From the NCBI GenBank assembly GCA_030849065.1, contig JASAON010001526.1, positions 1 to 47,332 of the forward strand: a DNA stretch of 47,332 nucleotides, read 5' to 3'. Numbering within the stretch: position 1 is the first letter of the stretch; each line of letters begins with the position of its first letter. A model generated the notes under the pieces. That model was not told the origin of the DNA and did no database searches. It saw only the letters and a program-made list of their open reading frames with translations. Positions 25,285 to 34,900 of the stretch are shown piece after piece. The DNA comes from Jaenimonas drosophilae. Lineage: Eukaryota; Euglenozoa; Kinetoplastea; Trypanosomatida; Trypanosomatidae. The translations under genes were made by a program, and so were the position numbers.

Positions 25285-27471
25285 TCACGATTCCATCACC
25301 GCATCCGATTGCAGCCGGCTGAGCTCCATCTCCACGAACATGCACCACTGCACACACGCCAGCAAACGCTTCATGCCGAGGCCCCACAACTCATCACTGA
25401 CGCTACCAAAACGAATTGAGAATCCATCCACGCACTCACCACTCATGGTATATGGAGGATCCATCAACGTACATAATGACGATGCCGCACGCACCTCTTC
25501 TGCTTCCGTTGCCGCCGTTGTTGTTGTGTGGTCTGCCACTACATCACCATGAGCATCATCATCAATAGCTTGGTGTGGCCCGGCAAAGAGGGCTGACTCT
25601 TCCGCCACTGCTACACGCGTGGCACGCCGTTTTGCACCACCACCACTCCTCAACGACGTCGCGGCCATCGTCCAAGCTTCATGTGCATCCGCAAAACGTT
25701 GTTGCATGTGCTCCACCAGCTCCATCACACATGTGCCAACAGCCACACATGCATCGCCAAAGGCGGCAGTACGCCACCACGAAAAGATGCCGTCAGCGGT
25801 TGTTTGCCACGCCACACGTCGCAGTGATTGTGGTGGGTTCGTGGAGCTCAACAGCTCCACCTCCCCGCACACACCATGTGGGTGAAGTATGGCGGCACGA
25901 AACTGCACACCGTGGCGTGTGGCGAGGGCGTGGAGCACACGCAACAGGAACGTACATGCAGCATTCACTTCTGCACGTGAGATGCGTCCATCACGAGCTG
26001 CCAGTGTTGTTGTTGTTGCTGATGATGATGCGTTGGCGTTGTTGCTGGACGAATCCAACGCGCCTCCTCCACCTCGATTGCTCCATCCACTCATCAACCG
26101 TTGCGCATCAGAAACTTGTGTGTGAATGTGTGAGATGAGCACCTCCACCACAACGGATTGCGTTGCATCACCAAAGATGTGTTGCATCCATCCATGTGTG
26201 CCATCTTCTACACCCCTACGTGAAGCATCATTCACAACACTTGATGATGATGTTGTTGTTGTTGTTGTTGTTGGATGTACGCGCCACGTTTCCACCAAGC
26301 CTAAACGTAGCCCGCCAATCATGCCAACAGAGGCTGACACCACGTCAATGGGCATCACGAGGAGCTCTGCATGTACGCTGCGCAGTGCGGCAATGTGTTG
26401 TGGAGCTACAACAAGCACACGTCGCTGGCGTGCGAGCTCATCATCGGTTGTGGTGATGGATGTACGCCAGGATGCGGCGTTGTGGCGTGCGAGAGCAGAT
26501 GCGTGCGCTTCGCGGCTGCGTTGATGGCGGCATCTCCACTCAACCAACTCACGCTGACGTTGATGAAGCTCCTCGAGCACAGCCAATCTCTCCGCAGATG
26601 CGGAAGTAGGGTGATGTGGGTGTTGTTGTTGTTGTTGTGTGTTCTTCTTCTTGGTGATGGCCCAGACGCAAGACGTTGCTCGTCGTCCTTGCGTCGTCTG
26701 CCGCCGCTGCACTTGTGCCATGGGCAATGAAGATGTTGTTGTTGTTGCTGATGTTGTGTTGGCCAGCATCACCCACATGGCCTTGGATGGAGCTCCTTCC
26801 TCATCCAAACGGTTCAGGGCGTTGAGCATCTTTGTTCGTTTCATCTCCATCGAATCCACGTCGCGGAGGATCGATGGCAGCACCACGCTGCACCAACACA
26901 CCCAACACAAGGGTTGTGCGTGGTGCTGATGATCATCACGTACAAGTTGTTGGTAAATGTGCTCAGCAGCATAGCTCACGTGCATGGCAGCACCGTCAGA
27001 CGCCCTGTGAGGTGTGCCAGGAGAGGAGTTTGTGGGTGATGCCGCAACAACACATCGCGATGTTGTTATTGTTGTTGTTGTTGTTGGTATTTGGACGAGT
27101 GAAAGTGAATCGGCACGAATGGGGGATATGTTGATGGAGTCTTGCGATGCTCCAGCGAGACGTGCGGCTTCACGCCAACACGAAGCAAAACCCTCATCAT
27201 CATCATCATCATCGCCATCCAACTTCTTCCACCATGATGCACGTGGCGTCACGTCTGTGGATGTGGTTGGTTCGCGTGTTTGAATGGACGTTGGTGCCCA
27301 CGGAGATGGCCGAAGTGGGGCGTACACGGGAGCTACTCTCACGGAAGCTGATGTTGTTGCTGGTGCTGCGCATGTTGTTGGGCCAAGTGCAAACTTCCGT
27401 CGGCAACGGACACATGGCAGCAAGACACCTACGGCATCATGAGCACTACACGGTGATGCTGATAAGGGCAT
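25285..27471 (-). CDS. ATG6: Beclin-1/ATG6 (Vps30), divergent and repeat-expanded
   Basis: Subunit of the class III PI3-kinase (Vps34) complexes that make PI3P for autophagy and endosomal sorting. 728 residues from the ATG at 27471; the frame opens two codons earlier at a TTG. Family marks in order: N-terminal CxxC (LLPCVRCRRKFAL, Cys20/Cys23), second CxxC near 185 with the Beclin context (PLCWVCWCSVVLPSILRDVD, then MLNALNRLDEE), coiled coil at ~293-365 (LAVLEELHQRQRELVEWR), and the BARA domain from ~373: GMIGGLRLGL, EVNAACTFLLRVLHALATRH, VQFRAAILHPHG, DGIFSWWRTAAFGDACVAV, and the C-terminal YTMSGECVDGFSIRFGS and LGMKRLLACVQWCMFVEME. Length exceeds the usual ~450 because of Thr, Ser, Asn and Gln insertions in loops. 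No clear BH3 motif was seen. The order of motifs leaves little doubt on the family. Confidence 0.85.
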   Translation of the reverse strand: MPLSASPCSAHDAVGVLLPCVRCRRKFALGPTTCAAPATTSASVRVAPVYAPLRPSPWAPTSIQTREPTTSTDVTPRASWWKKLDGDDDDDDEGFASCWREAARLAGASQDSINISPIRADSLSLVQIPTTTTTITTSRCVVAASPTNSSPGTPHRASDGAAMHVSYAAEHIYQQLVRDDHQHHAQPLCWVCWCSVVLPSILRDVDSMEMKRTKMLNALNRLDEEGAPSKAMWVMLANTTSATTTTSSLPMAQVQRRQTTQGRRATSCVWAITKKKNTQQQQQHPHHPTSASAERLAVLEELHQRQRELVEWRCRHQRSREAHASALARHNAASWRTSITTTDDELARQRRVLVVAPQHIAALRSVHAELLVMPIDVVSASVGMIGGLRLGLVETWRVHPTTTTTTTSSSSVVNDASRRGVEDGTHGWMQHIFGDATQSVVVEVLISHIHTQVSDAQRLMSGWSNRGGGGALDSSSNNANASSSATTTTLAARDGRISRAEVNAACTFLLRVLHALATRHGVQFRAAILHPHGVCGEVELLSSTNPPQSLRRVAWQTTADGIFSWWRTAAFGDACVAVGTCVMELVEHMQQRFADAHEAWTMAATSLRSGGGAKRRATRVAVAEESALFAGPHQAIDDDAHGDVVADHTTTTAATEAEEVRAASSLCTLMDPPYTMSGECVDGFSIRFGSVSDELWGLGMKRLLACVQWCMFVEMELSRLQSDAVMES

Positions 27472-27503
27472 CAACAATGATGATGGAGGTACTCTTGCAT
27501 CAT
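27471..27503 (-). promoter_or_regulatory. possible 10-codon upstream ORF overlapping the ATG6 start
   Basis: Minus-strand frame ATG ATG CAA GAG TAC ... TGT TGA, whose stop TGA shares its last base with the ATG6 ATG (TGATG). It starts right after the predicted splice AG. Arrangement is seen in the sequence; translational control is inference. Confidence 0.3.
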
Positions 27504-27546
27504 CTAGTGTGTGAGTGTGTATGTGTAAAAAGAGAGGAGGAGCACA
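27504..27546 (-). promoter_or_regulatory. candidate trans-splice acceptor for ATG6
   Basis: Tract CTCCTCCTCTCTTTTTACAC on the minus strand (27527-27546), first AG in CACACTAG at 27505-27504. If used, the mRNA body would begin directly with ATGATG of a short upstream frame that overlaps the ATG6 start. Confidence 0.45.
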
Positions 27547-27637
27547 GTTTCACCACCATCGTCATGTTGTTGCTGTTGTTGGGTATAAATGTACGACGCA
27601 TGCAAATGTTGGTGTGTGCTTGTACAGCGGAAGTACC

Positions 27638-30600
27638 TCAACATCCTCCACGACTCACATCCGTGATCGGGGTGGAGTTGTTGTGTGGTGCCATCAACAC
27701 ATGTGGTGATGGCGATGATGTTGTTGTTGTTGTTGGCAGCGGAGATGATAAGAGAGTGGGCCGAATCGGTGTTGCAACAGCACCAACATGCTGTTGTTGT
27801 TGTTGAAGATGACGCCGTGCTGCAGCCTTGATGTGGCTTATAGAAGCTGGTGGAGTGTTGTTGTTGTTGTTGTTGTTGTTGGAGATGTGTGGCGTATAAT
27901 CTTCATCCTCCAAGATGCTACGTTGTGGCAGAGTTGCTGCTGCGTGCCGCGGTTGACGCTTCAGGTGCTGAATCTCCGCCACATGCCGCGACAGCTCCAC
28001 ACGCAACGCACGTACATCATTCTGCATCTCACCACGCTCCGTCAAGAGGCCCATCATTTGTTGTTGTTGTTGTGCCATGACGTCCTCCGCCTCCACGCGC
28101 CGACGACGTTCGTTGTGGCGTGCATCATCCATCGCGGCCAACTTGCGTCGAAGCTCCAACAACTCATCTGGTGATGATGTTGGTTGTGCGGTGAGCTCAT
28201 GCTCGAGTGATGCAAGACTGACGTCGATGTTGCGTTGCCACGCTTCACGCTCGCGGAGTGCCGCACTGAGTTCCTCATTCTGCCGGAGGAGCTCCATCGT
28301 GTGTTGTGCATCCATCTCCACCTCTTCACACCAATGTTGATGTTGTTGTTGGAGAGAGGAGAGATGGCAGAGGAGGTCCATGGCCAAGGGGCAATCGCTC
28401 CACGATAATGATGATGATGATGTTGCTGGTTGTGGCACGAGACGTGCATCGGCTGACCACCACCACCGCCACGCACGTTGCGTTGTGTTATGACGACGTT
28501 GATCCGTGGATGCAGTTGGTACACGCAACGAGCGAAGCACATAGCGCATCACCGCACCAAGATGAATGGAGGTGTTGTTGTTGTTGTTGTTGTTGGTGAT
28601 GGTAACATCATTTGTTCGCGGGCGACGTTGCTGCCGAAGCATCGCCATGAGATCATCTCGCGACGGCATGCCAACCAACACGGAAGCTATAGAGCGGCAC
28701 CTCTTTGGTACACGCTCATCATCATCATCATCATCATCATCGTCATGGACGAGATCCGCCAGAGTTGGGCGTGAGAAGAGGGAGAGGAGTGATCGTCCAG
28801 GTGTTGTTGCACTCGGCGTACTCTTCTTCTCCATCAACTCATCATCATTTACCACAACCAGCAAACAACGAAGACGTAGCGCAGCACGAACGCACCACAT
28901 GACGCCACGCCATCTCCGTCGTCGTGCCTGCGACGCCATCATCGCAACGGGCGGAGATCCCGTTGGAGCACACCACCTCAAGAGTGATGATGATGATGAT
29001 GATGTGTCACGTGGAGGACGTCGTGGTCTCTCCACACCATCATCACCATCACCAACATCATCATCATTGTTGTTGTTGTGTTGTGAAGATGCATCAACAC
29101 GTGCCATGCGCAGCAATCGCGCCATCTCCGTCTCCTCTTCCTTGGAGAACAACGCGTGATGCCGCAGTTTACGCACAATTTCTCGCACACGTCGTCCTTC
29201 GCGTTGCGCATGACGAGCAACATGTTGATGATGTTGGACGCACACACGCATCATCTCCTGACGTTGAAGAACATGAACCATTGCTCTACACACATGATCC
29301 AGAAAAGCGTGGAGCAACGTGGCACCGTCATCCAACTCGGCGGCACAACGACGTAGCTCCGCCATCTCACGAGACATGCCAGATTGTTGTTGCAACAGCA
29401 TGTTGTTTTCATCATCCATGCCCACCGCCTCGGCAGAGATGCGCATCATCTCCGCCTCGAGTGTTGCAATGCGTGCCACACGCACAACATCTTCTTCTTC
29501 GTGTTGGCGAGCTCGTGTTGCTGCCTCACGTAAACGCTTGCCACACAACTTATGTTCCTCCTCCAACACACGCAACTGGCGCTCTGCCACCTCTGCTCGT
29601 GTAGTTGCGGAGCGCAACGCCTCGCCATGTTCCTCCATCATGTGCGTCATGCGCAACTTCATCTTCGTTTCCGCCACACGTGCGTGACGTTGCTGATCCA
29701 ACAAACGTGCTTCTGCGTGTTGTAGCGCCCGACGCTGATCTTCCGCGGTAGATGCTGCCTTGGCGGCCATCTTCTTGTGCTGCTCAACGTTCGTGTGTTG
29801 TTGGTGGCGTGCGCTACGAAGGCTGGCGAGAAGACGCAACATGCCATTAAGGAGCTCACCCTGTGAATGAAGAAGAAATTGAAGATGATCATCTGCAACA
29901 TCATCACCATCAACATCAACACCATCTTGAGCTCGTTGTTGTTGTTGTTGTTGTGATGATGATGATGTTATGGATGTGTTGTGCATGGATGATACATTTT
30001 TCTTCTTCTTCTTGGCGCTGAGAGACTCCCACGACGGAAGTGGTGCCGCGGCGTGCTCACGCAACGCCCCATCCATGATGGAGCAATGCTTGCGGAGTAG
30101 AGCACGCACCTCCATCCACGTCGCGTCCTTCTCCGCCGTGCGTTGTCGCGTGCGTTCTTCCGCCACACGTTGTTGTTGGGCAACACGTACATCATGTTGC
30201 TGCAGCGCTTCACGAAGTTGGGCGTTGATGATGCGCAGCTCGAGAAGCTCCGCCTCGCGCATATCCACGGCCATAGCATGCGGCGGCTCCTCCTCCATCA
30301 TGGTTGATGATGCAGCCACCTCGGTATGTATTGATGTGGCGGTGTTGTTGTTGTTGGTGTTGCTCATGTCAAAGCGCACCGTCTTTGCGGGCACCACATC
30401 ACCAACATCATTAAGTGCAGAAGATGCTGACCTCCGTCCATCTGTTGGCGTGTTCTGCGCACTGGAACCACAACCAACACCTCTCTTTTGCCGTCGTGGA
30501 TCATCATCATCATCATGATGTTCGTTGTGCTCCATGTGGCTATGTTGCAGTTGGAGTACGTGTTGTTGCAGCTCCAGCACACGCTGAGCAAGAAAGGTGG

Positions 30601-31747
30601 CGTTGGCTTCTTCTGCTTCACGACGGATGCTCTCCTCACCGAGACGTGCCTCCAAGTCGGCGATGTTTGTGCGCAGCATCAATACACGCTCCGCCATCTC
30701 CACATCCACGTGCTGCGCCACGTCTTGTGCCTCACGAGCCAACACAATTTGATGTTGTTGCTGCCATCCACGAAGAAAAGCCGTCGAACACGCCGCGGCG
30801 ATGTTGGCACGATGATCATGCTCATCCTCCACCACTTTTGCACGCTCACGATGTTCCTCCATCAACATCATCGTGCGTTGATGTACCGCCGCAGCCGTTG
30901 CCGTGGATGTACGTGTCAAGTTGGCCAACTGTTCGTGTGTATTTGCAGAGATCAATCTCAGCTCTTCACGATGACGCACCTCCTCACGGCGACGAGCACC
31001 AACTTCTTCTTCCAGATGTAGTACCTGCGACGAGAGCTCCGCCACAACCTCCTTGTGCTTGTGCTTCACCTCCGTGAGCTGCTTTCGGCGTTGCTCCACT
31101 TCTGCCTCGAACATCTCCGCCGAGCACCTCCACGCCACATTTTGCTGGAGCACCTCTTCATACTTGCGTGTGAGTGAGCGGAGCTGCGCCACACGTTCAT
31201 CGGCCGCCTCGGCAAGTGCAGATTGATTTGCGAGACGTTGGGCGGACGACCACGCATGCAACACGCTCGACGTGCAAAGTGTGTTGGCTAATGCTGATGA
31301 TGATGATGGTGATGGATGGAGGACAAGTGCGGCATCCGCAACAACACCATCCTTGCCATCTGCATGCCGTTGATGATGATCTTCCTCTTGGCGAGGCGAT
31401 GTAGATGGCGTTGATGTTGCAACAACATCTTCACCAACGCCATCACTTCTTCGCGCTATGTTGCGTTGCGGCGTGGATGAGTTGCTGAGCTCACGTTCAG
31501 CGAGGAGTGCATCGAGAAGATATGTTGGCCCTCGTGGAGATGGTGATGTACCTCCTCCACTAACATGATGATTGTTGTTGCGTGCGCTGCGGTCAGGCGT
31601 GGAGGCGGATGCAGCTGCTGTTGATGCAAACTGCACGCGGCGTTGCTGTTTCCGCGATGGTGATGTGGAGCTCATCAAGCTCTTCACTCTCCTCACACGG
31701 ACGAACAAAGTCTTTTTGGGTGAGTGAGCCAACACAGCTACCTTCAT
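27638..31747 (-). CDS. large coiled-coil protein of unknown function
   Basis: Up to 1369 residues. A basic, Ser-rich head (KQQRRVQF, disordered to about 150) is followed by long heptad-patterned helices from about 175 to 850 (for example VEQRRKQLTEVKHKHKEVVA and MAELRRCAAELDD) and again near 1150-1260, with Asn, Asp, His and Gln runs between. A basic Trp-rich patch sits at about 934-965 (RRRRWRGVMWCVRAALRLR). No motor, kinase or membrane domain is visible. Such proteins are common at basal bodies and the kinetoplastid cytoskeleton, but nothing here fixes the location. Start choice is uncertain: the first AG after the upstream pyrimidine tract (about 31848-31860) falls in codon 2 of the ATG at 31747, which would favour Met25 at 31675 (MSSTSPSRKQQ). 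Confidence 0.8.
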   Translation of the reverse strand: MKVAVLAHSPKKTLFVRVRRVKSLMSSTSPSRKQQRRVQFASTAAASASTPDRSARNNNHHVSGGGTSPSPRGPTYLLDALLAERELSNSSTPQRNIARRSDGVGEDVVATSTPSTSPRQEEDHHQRHADGKDGVVADAALVLHPSPSSSSALANTLCTSSVLHAWSSAQRLANQSALAEAADERVAQLRSLTRKYEEVLQQNVAWRCSAEMFEAEVEQRRKQLTEVKHKHKEVVAELSSQVLHLEEEVGARRREEVRHREELRLISANTHEQLANLTRTSTATAAAVHQRTMMLMEEHRERAKVVEDEHDHRANIAAACSTAFLRGWQQQHQIVLAREAQDVAQHVDVEMAERVLMLRTNIADLEARLGEESIRREAEEANATFLAQRVLELQQHVLQLQHSHMEHNEHHDDDDDPRRQKRGVGCGSSAQNTPTDGRRSASSALNDVGDVVPAKTVRFDMSNTNNNNTATSIHTEVAASSTMMEEEPPHAMAVDMREAELLELRIINAQLREALQQHDVRVAQQQRVAEERTRQRTAEKDATWMEVRALLRKHCSIMDGALREHAAAPLPSWESLSAKKKKKNVSSMHNTSITSSSSQQQQQQRAQDGVDVDGDDVADDHLQFLLHSQGELLNGMLRLLASLRSARHQQHTNVEQHKKMAAKAASTAEDQRRALQHAEARLLDQQRHARVAETKMKLRMTHMMEEHGEALRSATTRAEVAERQLRVLEEEHKLCGKRLREAATRARQHEEEDVVRVARIATLEAEMMRISAEAVGMDDENNMLLQQQSGMSREMAELRRCAAELDDGATLLHAFLDHVCRAMVHVLQRQEMMRVCVQHHQHVARHAQREGRRVREIVRKLRHHALFSKEEETEMARLLRMARVDASSQHNNNNDDDVGDGDDGVERPRRPPRDTSSSSSSLLRWCAPTGSPPVAMMASQARRRRWRGVMWCVRAALRLRCLLVVVNDDELMEKKSTPSATTPGRSLLSLFSRPTLADLVHDDDDDDDDDERVPKRCRSIASVLVGMPSRDDLMAMLRQQRRPRTNDVTITNNNNNNNTSIHLGAVMRYVLRSLRVPTASTDQRRHNTTQRAWRWWWSADARLVPQPATSSSSLSWSDCPLAMDLLCHLSSLQQQHQHWCEEVEMDAQHTMELLRQNEELSAALREREAWQRNIDVSLASLEHELTAQPTSSPDELLELRRKLAAMDDARHNERRRRVEAEDVMAQQQQQMMGLLTERGEMQNDVRALRVELSRHVAEIQHLKRQPRHAAATLPQRSILEDEDYTPHISNNNNNNNNTPPASISHIKAAARRHLQQQQQHVGAVATPIRPTLLSSPLPTTTTTSSPSPHVLMAPHNNSTPITDVSRGGC

Positions 31748-31803
31748 TCATCAACAACAATTTGGAAGAAGACGTGATTTATGCATGATACAAGGTACAG
31801 CAG

Positions 31804-31840
31804 CACGTACACGTACACGTACACGTACACGTACACGTAC
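31804..31840. repeat. (CACGTA)6 hexanucleotide repeat
   Basis: Six tandem CACGTA units in the short spacer between the FAM227-like and coiled-coil genes, in the probable 5' UTR of the latter. Alternating purine-pyrimidine with an ACGT palindrome in each unit. A shorter run in opposite orientation lies at 13896-13919. Confidence 0.9.
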
Positions 31841-31932
31841 ATAAAAGCAAAGAAGGAAGATGAATGCCATGAAACGTATCATGAATATACATGAAGTAGA
31901 GCCGCAACCAACCACAATAATCATCATCATCA

Positions 31933-34900
31933 TCATCCAGAGCCACTTCCTTGCACGCGTGCCGTGGATTCTCCCTCTGCCGCATCCTCTTGTGCCTTGG
32001 CGGCGATGGCGAGCTCCAACTGCCGTCGCGCTTGTTGCTGAAAACGTGTCGTAGAGAATTCTGAGCGCGTGCGATCCACCAAGCTCGTCATGCGCAAACG
32101 ATCACGATCGTACTGCATCCGTGAGATGTTCTCACGCTTCGCGATGGTGCCCAGGTCGTCCATCAACGAACGCTCGCGCTGCATCGCTTCTTTGCGCAGT
32201 TCGCCGTACAAGAGCGGGCGCTGGAGGCCTTCCTCGGGCGGAATCACCAACAAGTGCGTCTTGTTGCGTGTGGGGCGACCTTCACCACGAAACACACTCT
32301 TCGTTGTGTGTGCGTGTGAGGATGATGGTGTGCTGGTGATACTGCCATTGGCACCAGCACCACTCCAGCTGATGCCATCGCGTGGCGGGCTTCCGAGCGG
32401 GGTTTGTGCAAATGGCGCCTCCAACATGGCTGCACGTGTTGTTGGCGTCGTTGCCACAACGAGCGCGGTGTTGTTGGCCCCGGAGGTGGTGGTATGATCA
32501 TCACGATCGAGATCCATGCCGAGCACCTCCTTGGCGTAGTGCTTAATGAAGGGAGATGCCGTTGGCAGGAGTGTGCGGTTCGGTGCGAGGATCTCCATAT
32601 CTGCCACAGCAGCGGCACGTCTGCCCCCGCCTGGGGTGAGCGACTCACCACTCAAGATGCGGCCATCACGTGCACGTGGGGATGAGTGTGTTGGGCTCGC
32701 GGGCACATGAGCCTTGGCAGGTGGCGGAGATGTTGTTGTTGTTGTTGTTGTTGTGGCTACTGCTGCTGATGCTGGAATTGGCGTGGATGATGATGATGTG
32801 GTTGCGACCATCGCTGTGGGAGCCGCCACGTTGGGTGCGTCTGTGGCACCACCAGGTGCATCTCGGGTAAAGCTCCCGACGCTGAGGCTCGTGGAGCGAT
32901 GCCCGCTGCGGCGTCGCTGATGTTGTTGGCGTCGCGCCATCACGCGGAGATGTTTTGCCGCGGCACATGTCGGAAGGAGTGGCACATTTGGGTAGCGCAT
33001 GCCAACGGTATCGGCCACATATGCTTGGATGCTATCCTCGCACACCGCGAGCGGGTAGGCCATCAGCAAACTCTGATTTACGCTCTCGCCCATGACGAAG
33101 CGGCGCATCAGCCCAACGGCGGTGTTTTCAGGACCTCCACGCGCCATGGAGGTGGTCGCAGCGGCCGCCTTATAATCAATCTTTGGCATCTCATCATCAT
33201 CATCATCTTCACCACCACTCTTCGTAGCGTTGTTATTGTTGGTACAACCATCTCCATCTCCCGCCACGCCAGGACGTCGGGCAGATGGATGTACCAAGGA
33301 TGATGCGGTGGCGTTCTCTCCATTCAACGTCATTTTGCTATCCTTCAGTTCCTGCGCCACACGTACCAGTGTGGGCCGTGCGGGCACCTCTGCGGATGTG
33401 GCGAGCCTCGCGCGGCGTCGAAGGCCGCGCGAACGTTCCTCCTCACGTTCTTGTTGCACCTGTCGGGCAGATGATGGCGGCCGCCGATTCACTGAGCGTG
33501 CGGGAGTTGGCAACATGCTTGGCGCCTGTGTTGGGGGAGGTGGTGGAGGCGTTGATCGCTTCTGCAACACACCTGGTGCATCTACGTCCATCATCTCTGC
33601 CATCATCGTGGGTGGTGTTGGTGTTGGTGCAACACCATCTGGTGTGGGCGTGGCTAGTTGTGCCTGTGGTGACGTACATCCCGAACGAGGTTGCGGGCTC
33701 CATCGATGTTCCGGTGGGCTCTCCACGAAGCGAGCGGTGAGTGGGGAGGCGATGGGCGGTGGTGATTGTTGTTGTTGTTGGTCACCATGCGCAGGATGTT
33801 GTTGTTGTTCCGCCACGTTTACTTCCACAATGATGGGATGTGGGGGAGAGCGACCATGACTGAAGTTGTTGTTCTTCTGCGACCGGCTCATGGAAGAGAT
33901 GCCGCTGCTGTGCTCGTGCTCAGATTGCGATGGCGTGGTGTGCTCCACGTGGAGGAGCGGAAAAACTTCTCCGCTGCTGTTGTCACCGCTCATCATCATC
34001 ATCATCTTCTCTCCTGGTGAGCCTGCCTTGGGCCAGGAACCAACCTCGGGTGATGGCGACGCGCCTGGCGTACATCTCGCGGTTAATGATGGGGAGGCGG
34101 TGCTGCCACGGCTTGGTGGTGCCGCCAACGTTTGCGTGAGCGGATCTGCCGGAGCAACAGCAGATGTGCTGCGGCTGGACCGGCGCTCCTTCTCCACCAC
34201 GATGGGGCTTCGACGGCATCCTGCCACGGTGCCCGCACCAGCACCTCCACGTCGCAGAGAAACATGGTTGTTGGCGCTGGGCGGAGATTTTTCTGTAACG
34301 ATGGAGGGAAGAAACTGCGCACGTCGAGTAGAGCCCAGGTTGGGTGGTGAAGGGGAGCGTCTCTCGCGCCCGTCAGCAACATCATTTTGTTGTTGTTGTT
34401 GTTGTTGATGATGGGGTGATGGAGATGCACCCGCACCACCTTCCTCCCACTCGTTGGGGCCTCCTCCGCTCGTGATGCGCTGAAGATCGCTGAGATTGCG
34501 CAGCTGCTCCGCCAATCTCAATGTTATTTGGTCTTTGCGACGTTGTTTCTGGTGTTGTACCGTCAGCTGCCGGTCGAGCTCATTCACCAACATGCCAGCA
34601 TGTTTTGTGTAGCGCTGGAACTCCGCCGCCAACCGGTATTCACTATTCACGACATCAACATCGACGGATTCATGTACGGCACTGCCCAACGGCTGCGTCT
34701 TCTTGGCACGCATGGTGGAGGTCAGGGCCATGCTCTCGTTGTTGGCATCGATGCCGCCACCACCCGCGCGTGAGCTGGACTGGAAGGCGGCGGAGAAGCC
34801 AGAGCGGTATCGATTCAGTGGTGAGTGTGGGCCCGGAGAGCTCTTGGAGTTTTCTTCACTCCGATTGTAGTTGTTGTTGTTGCGCGACTTCACGGCAACG

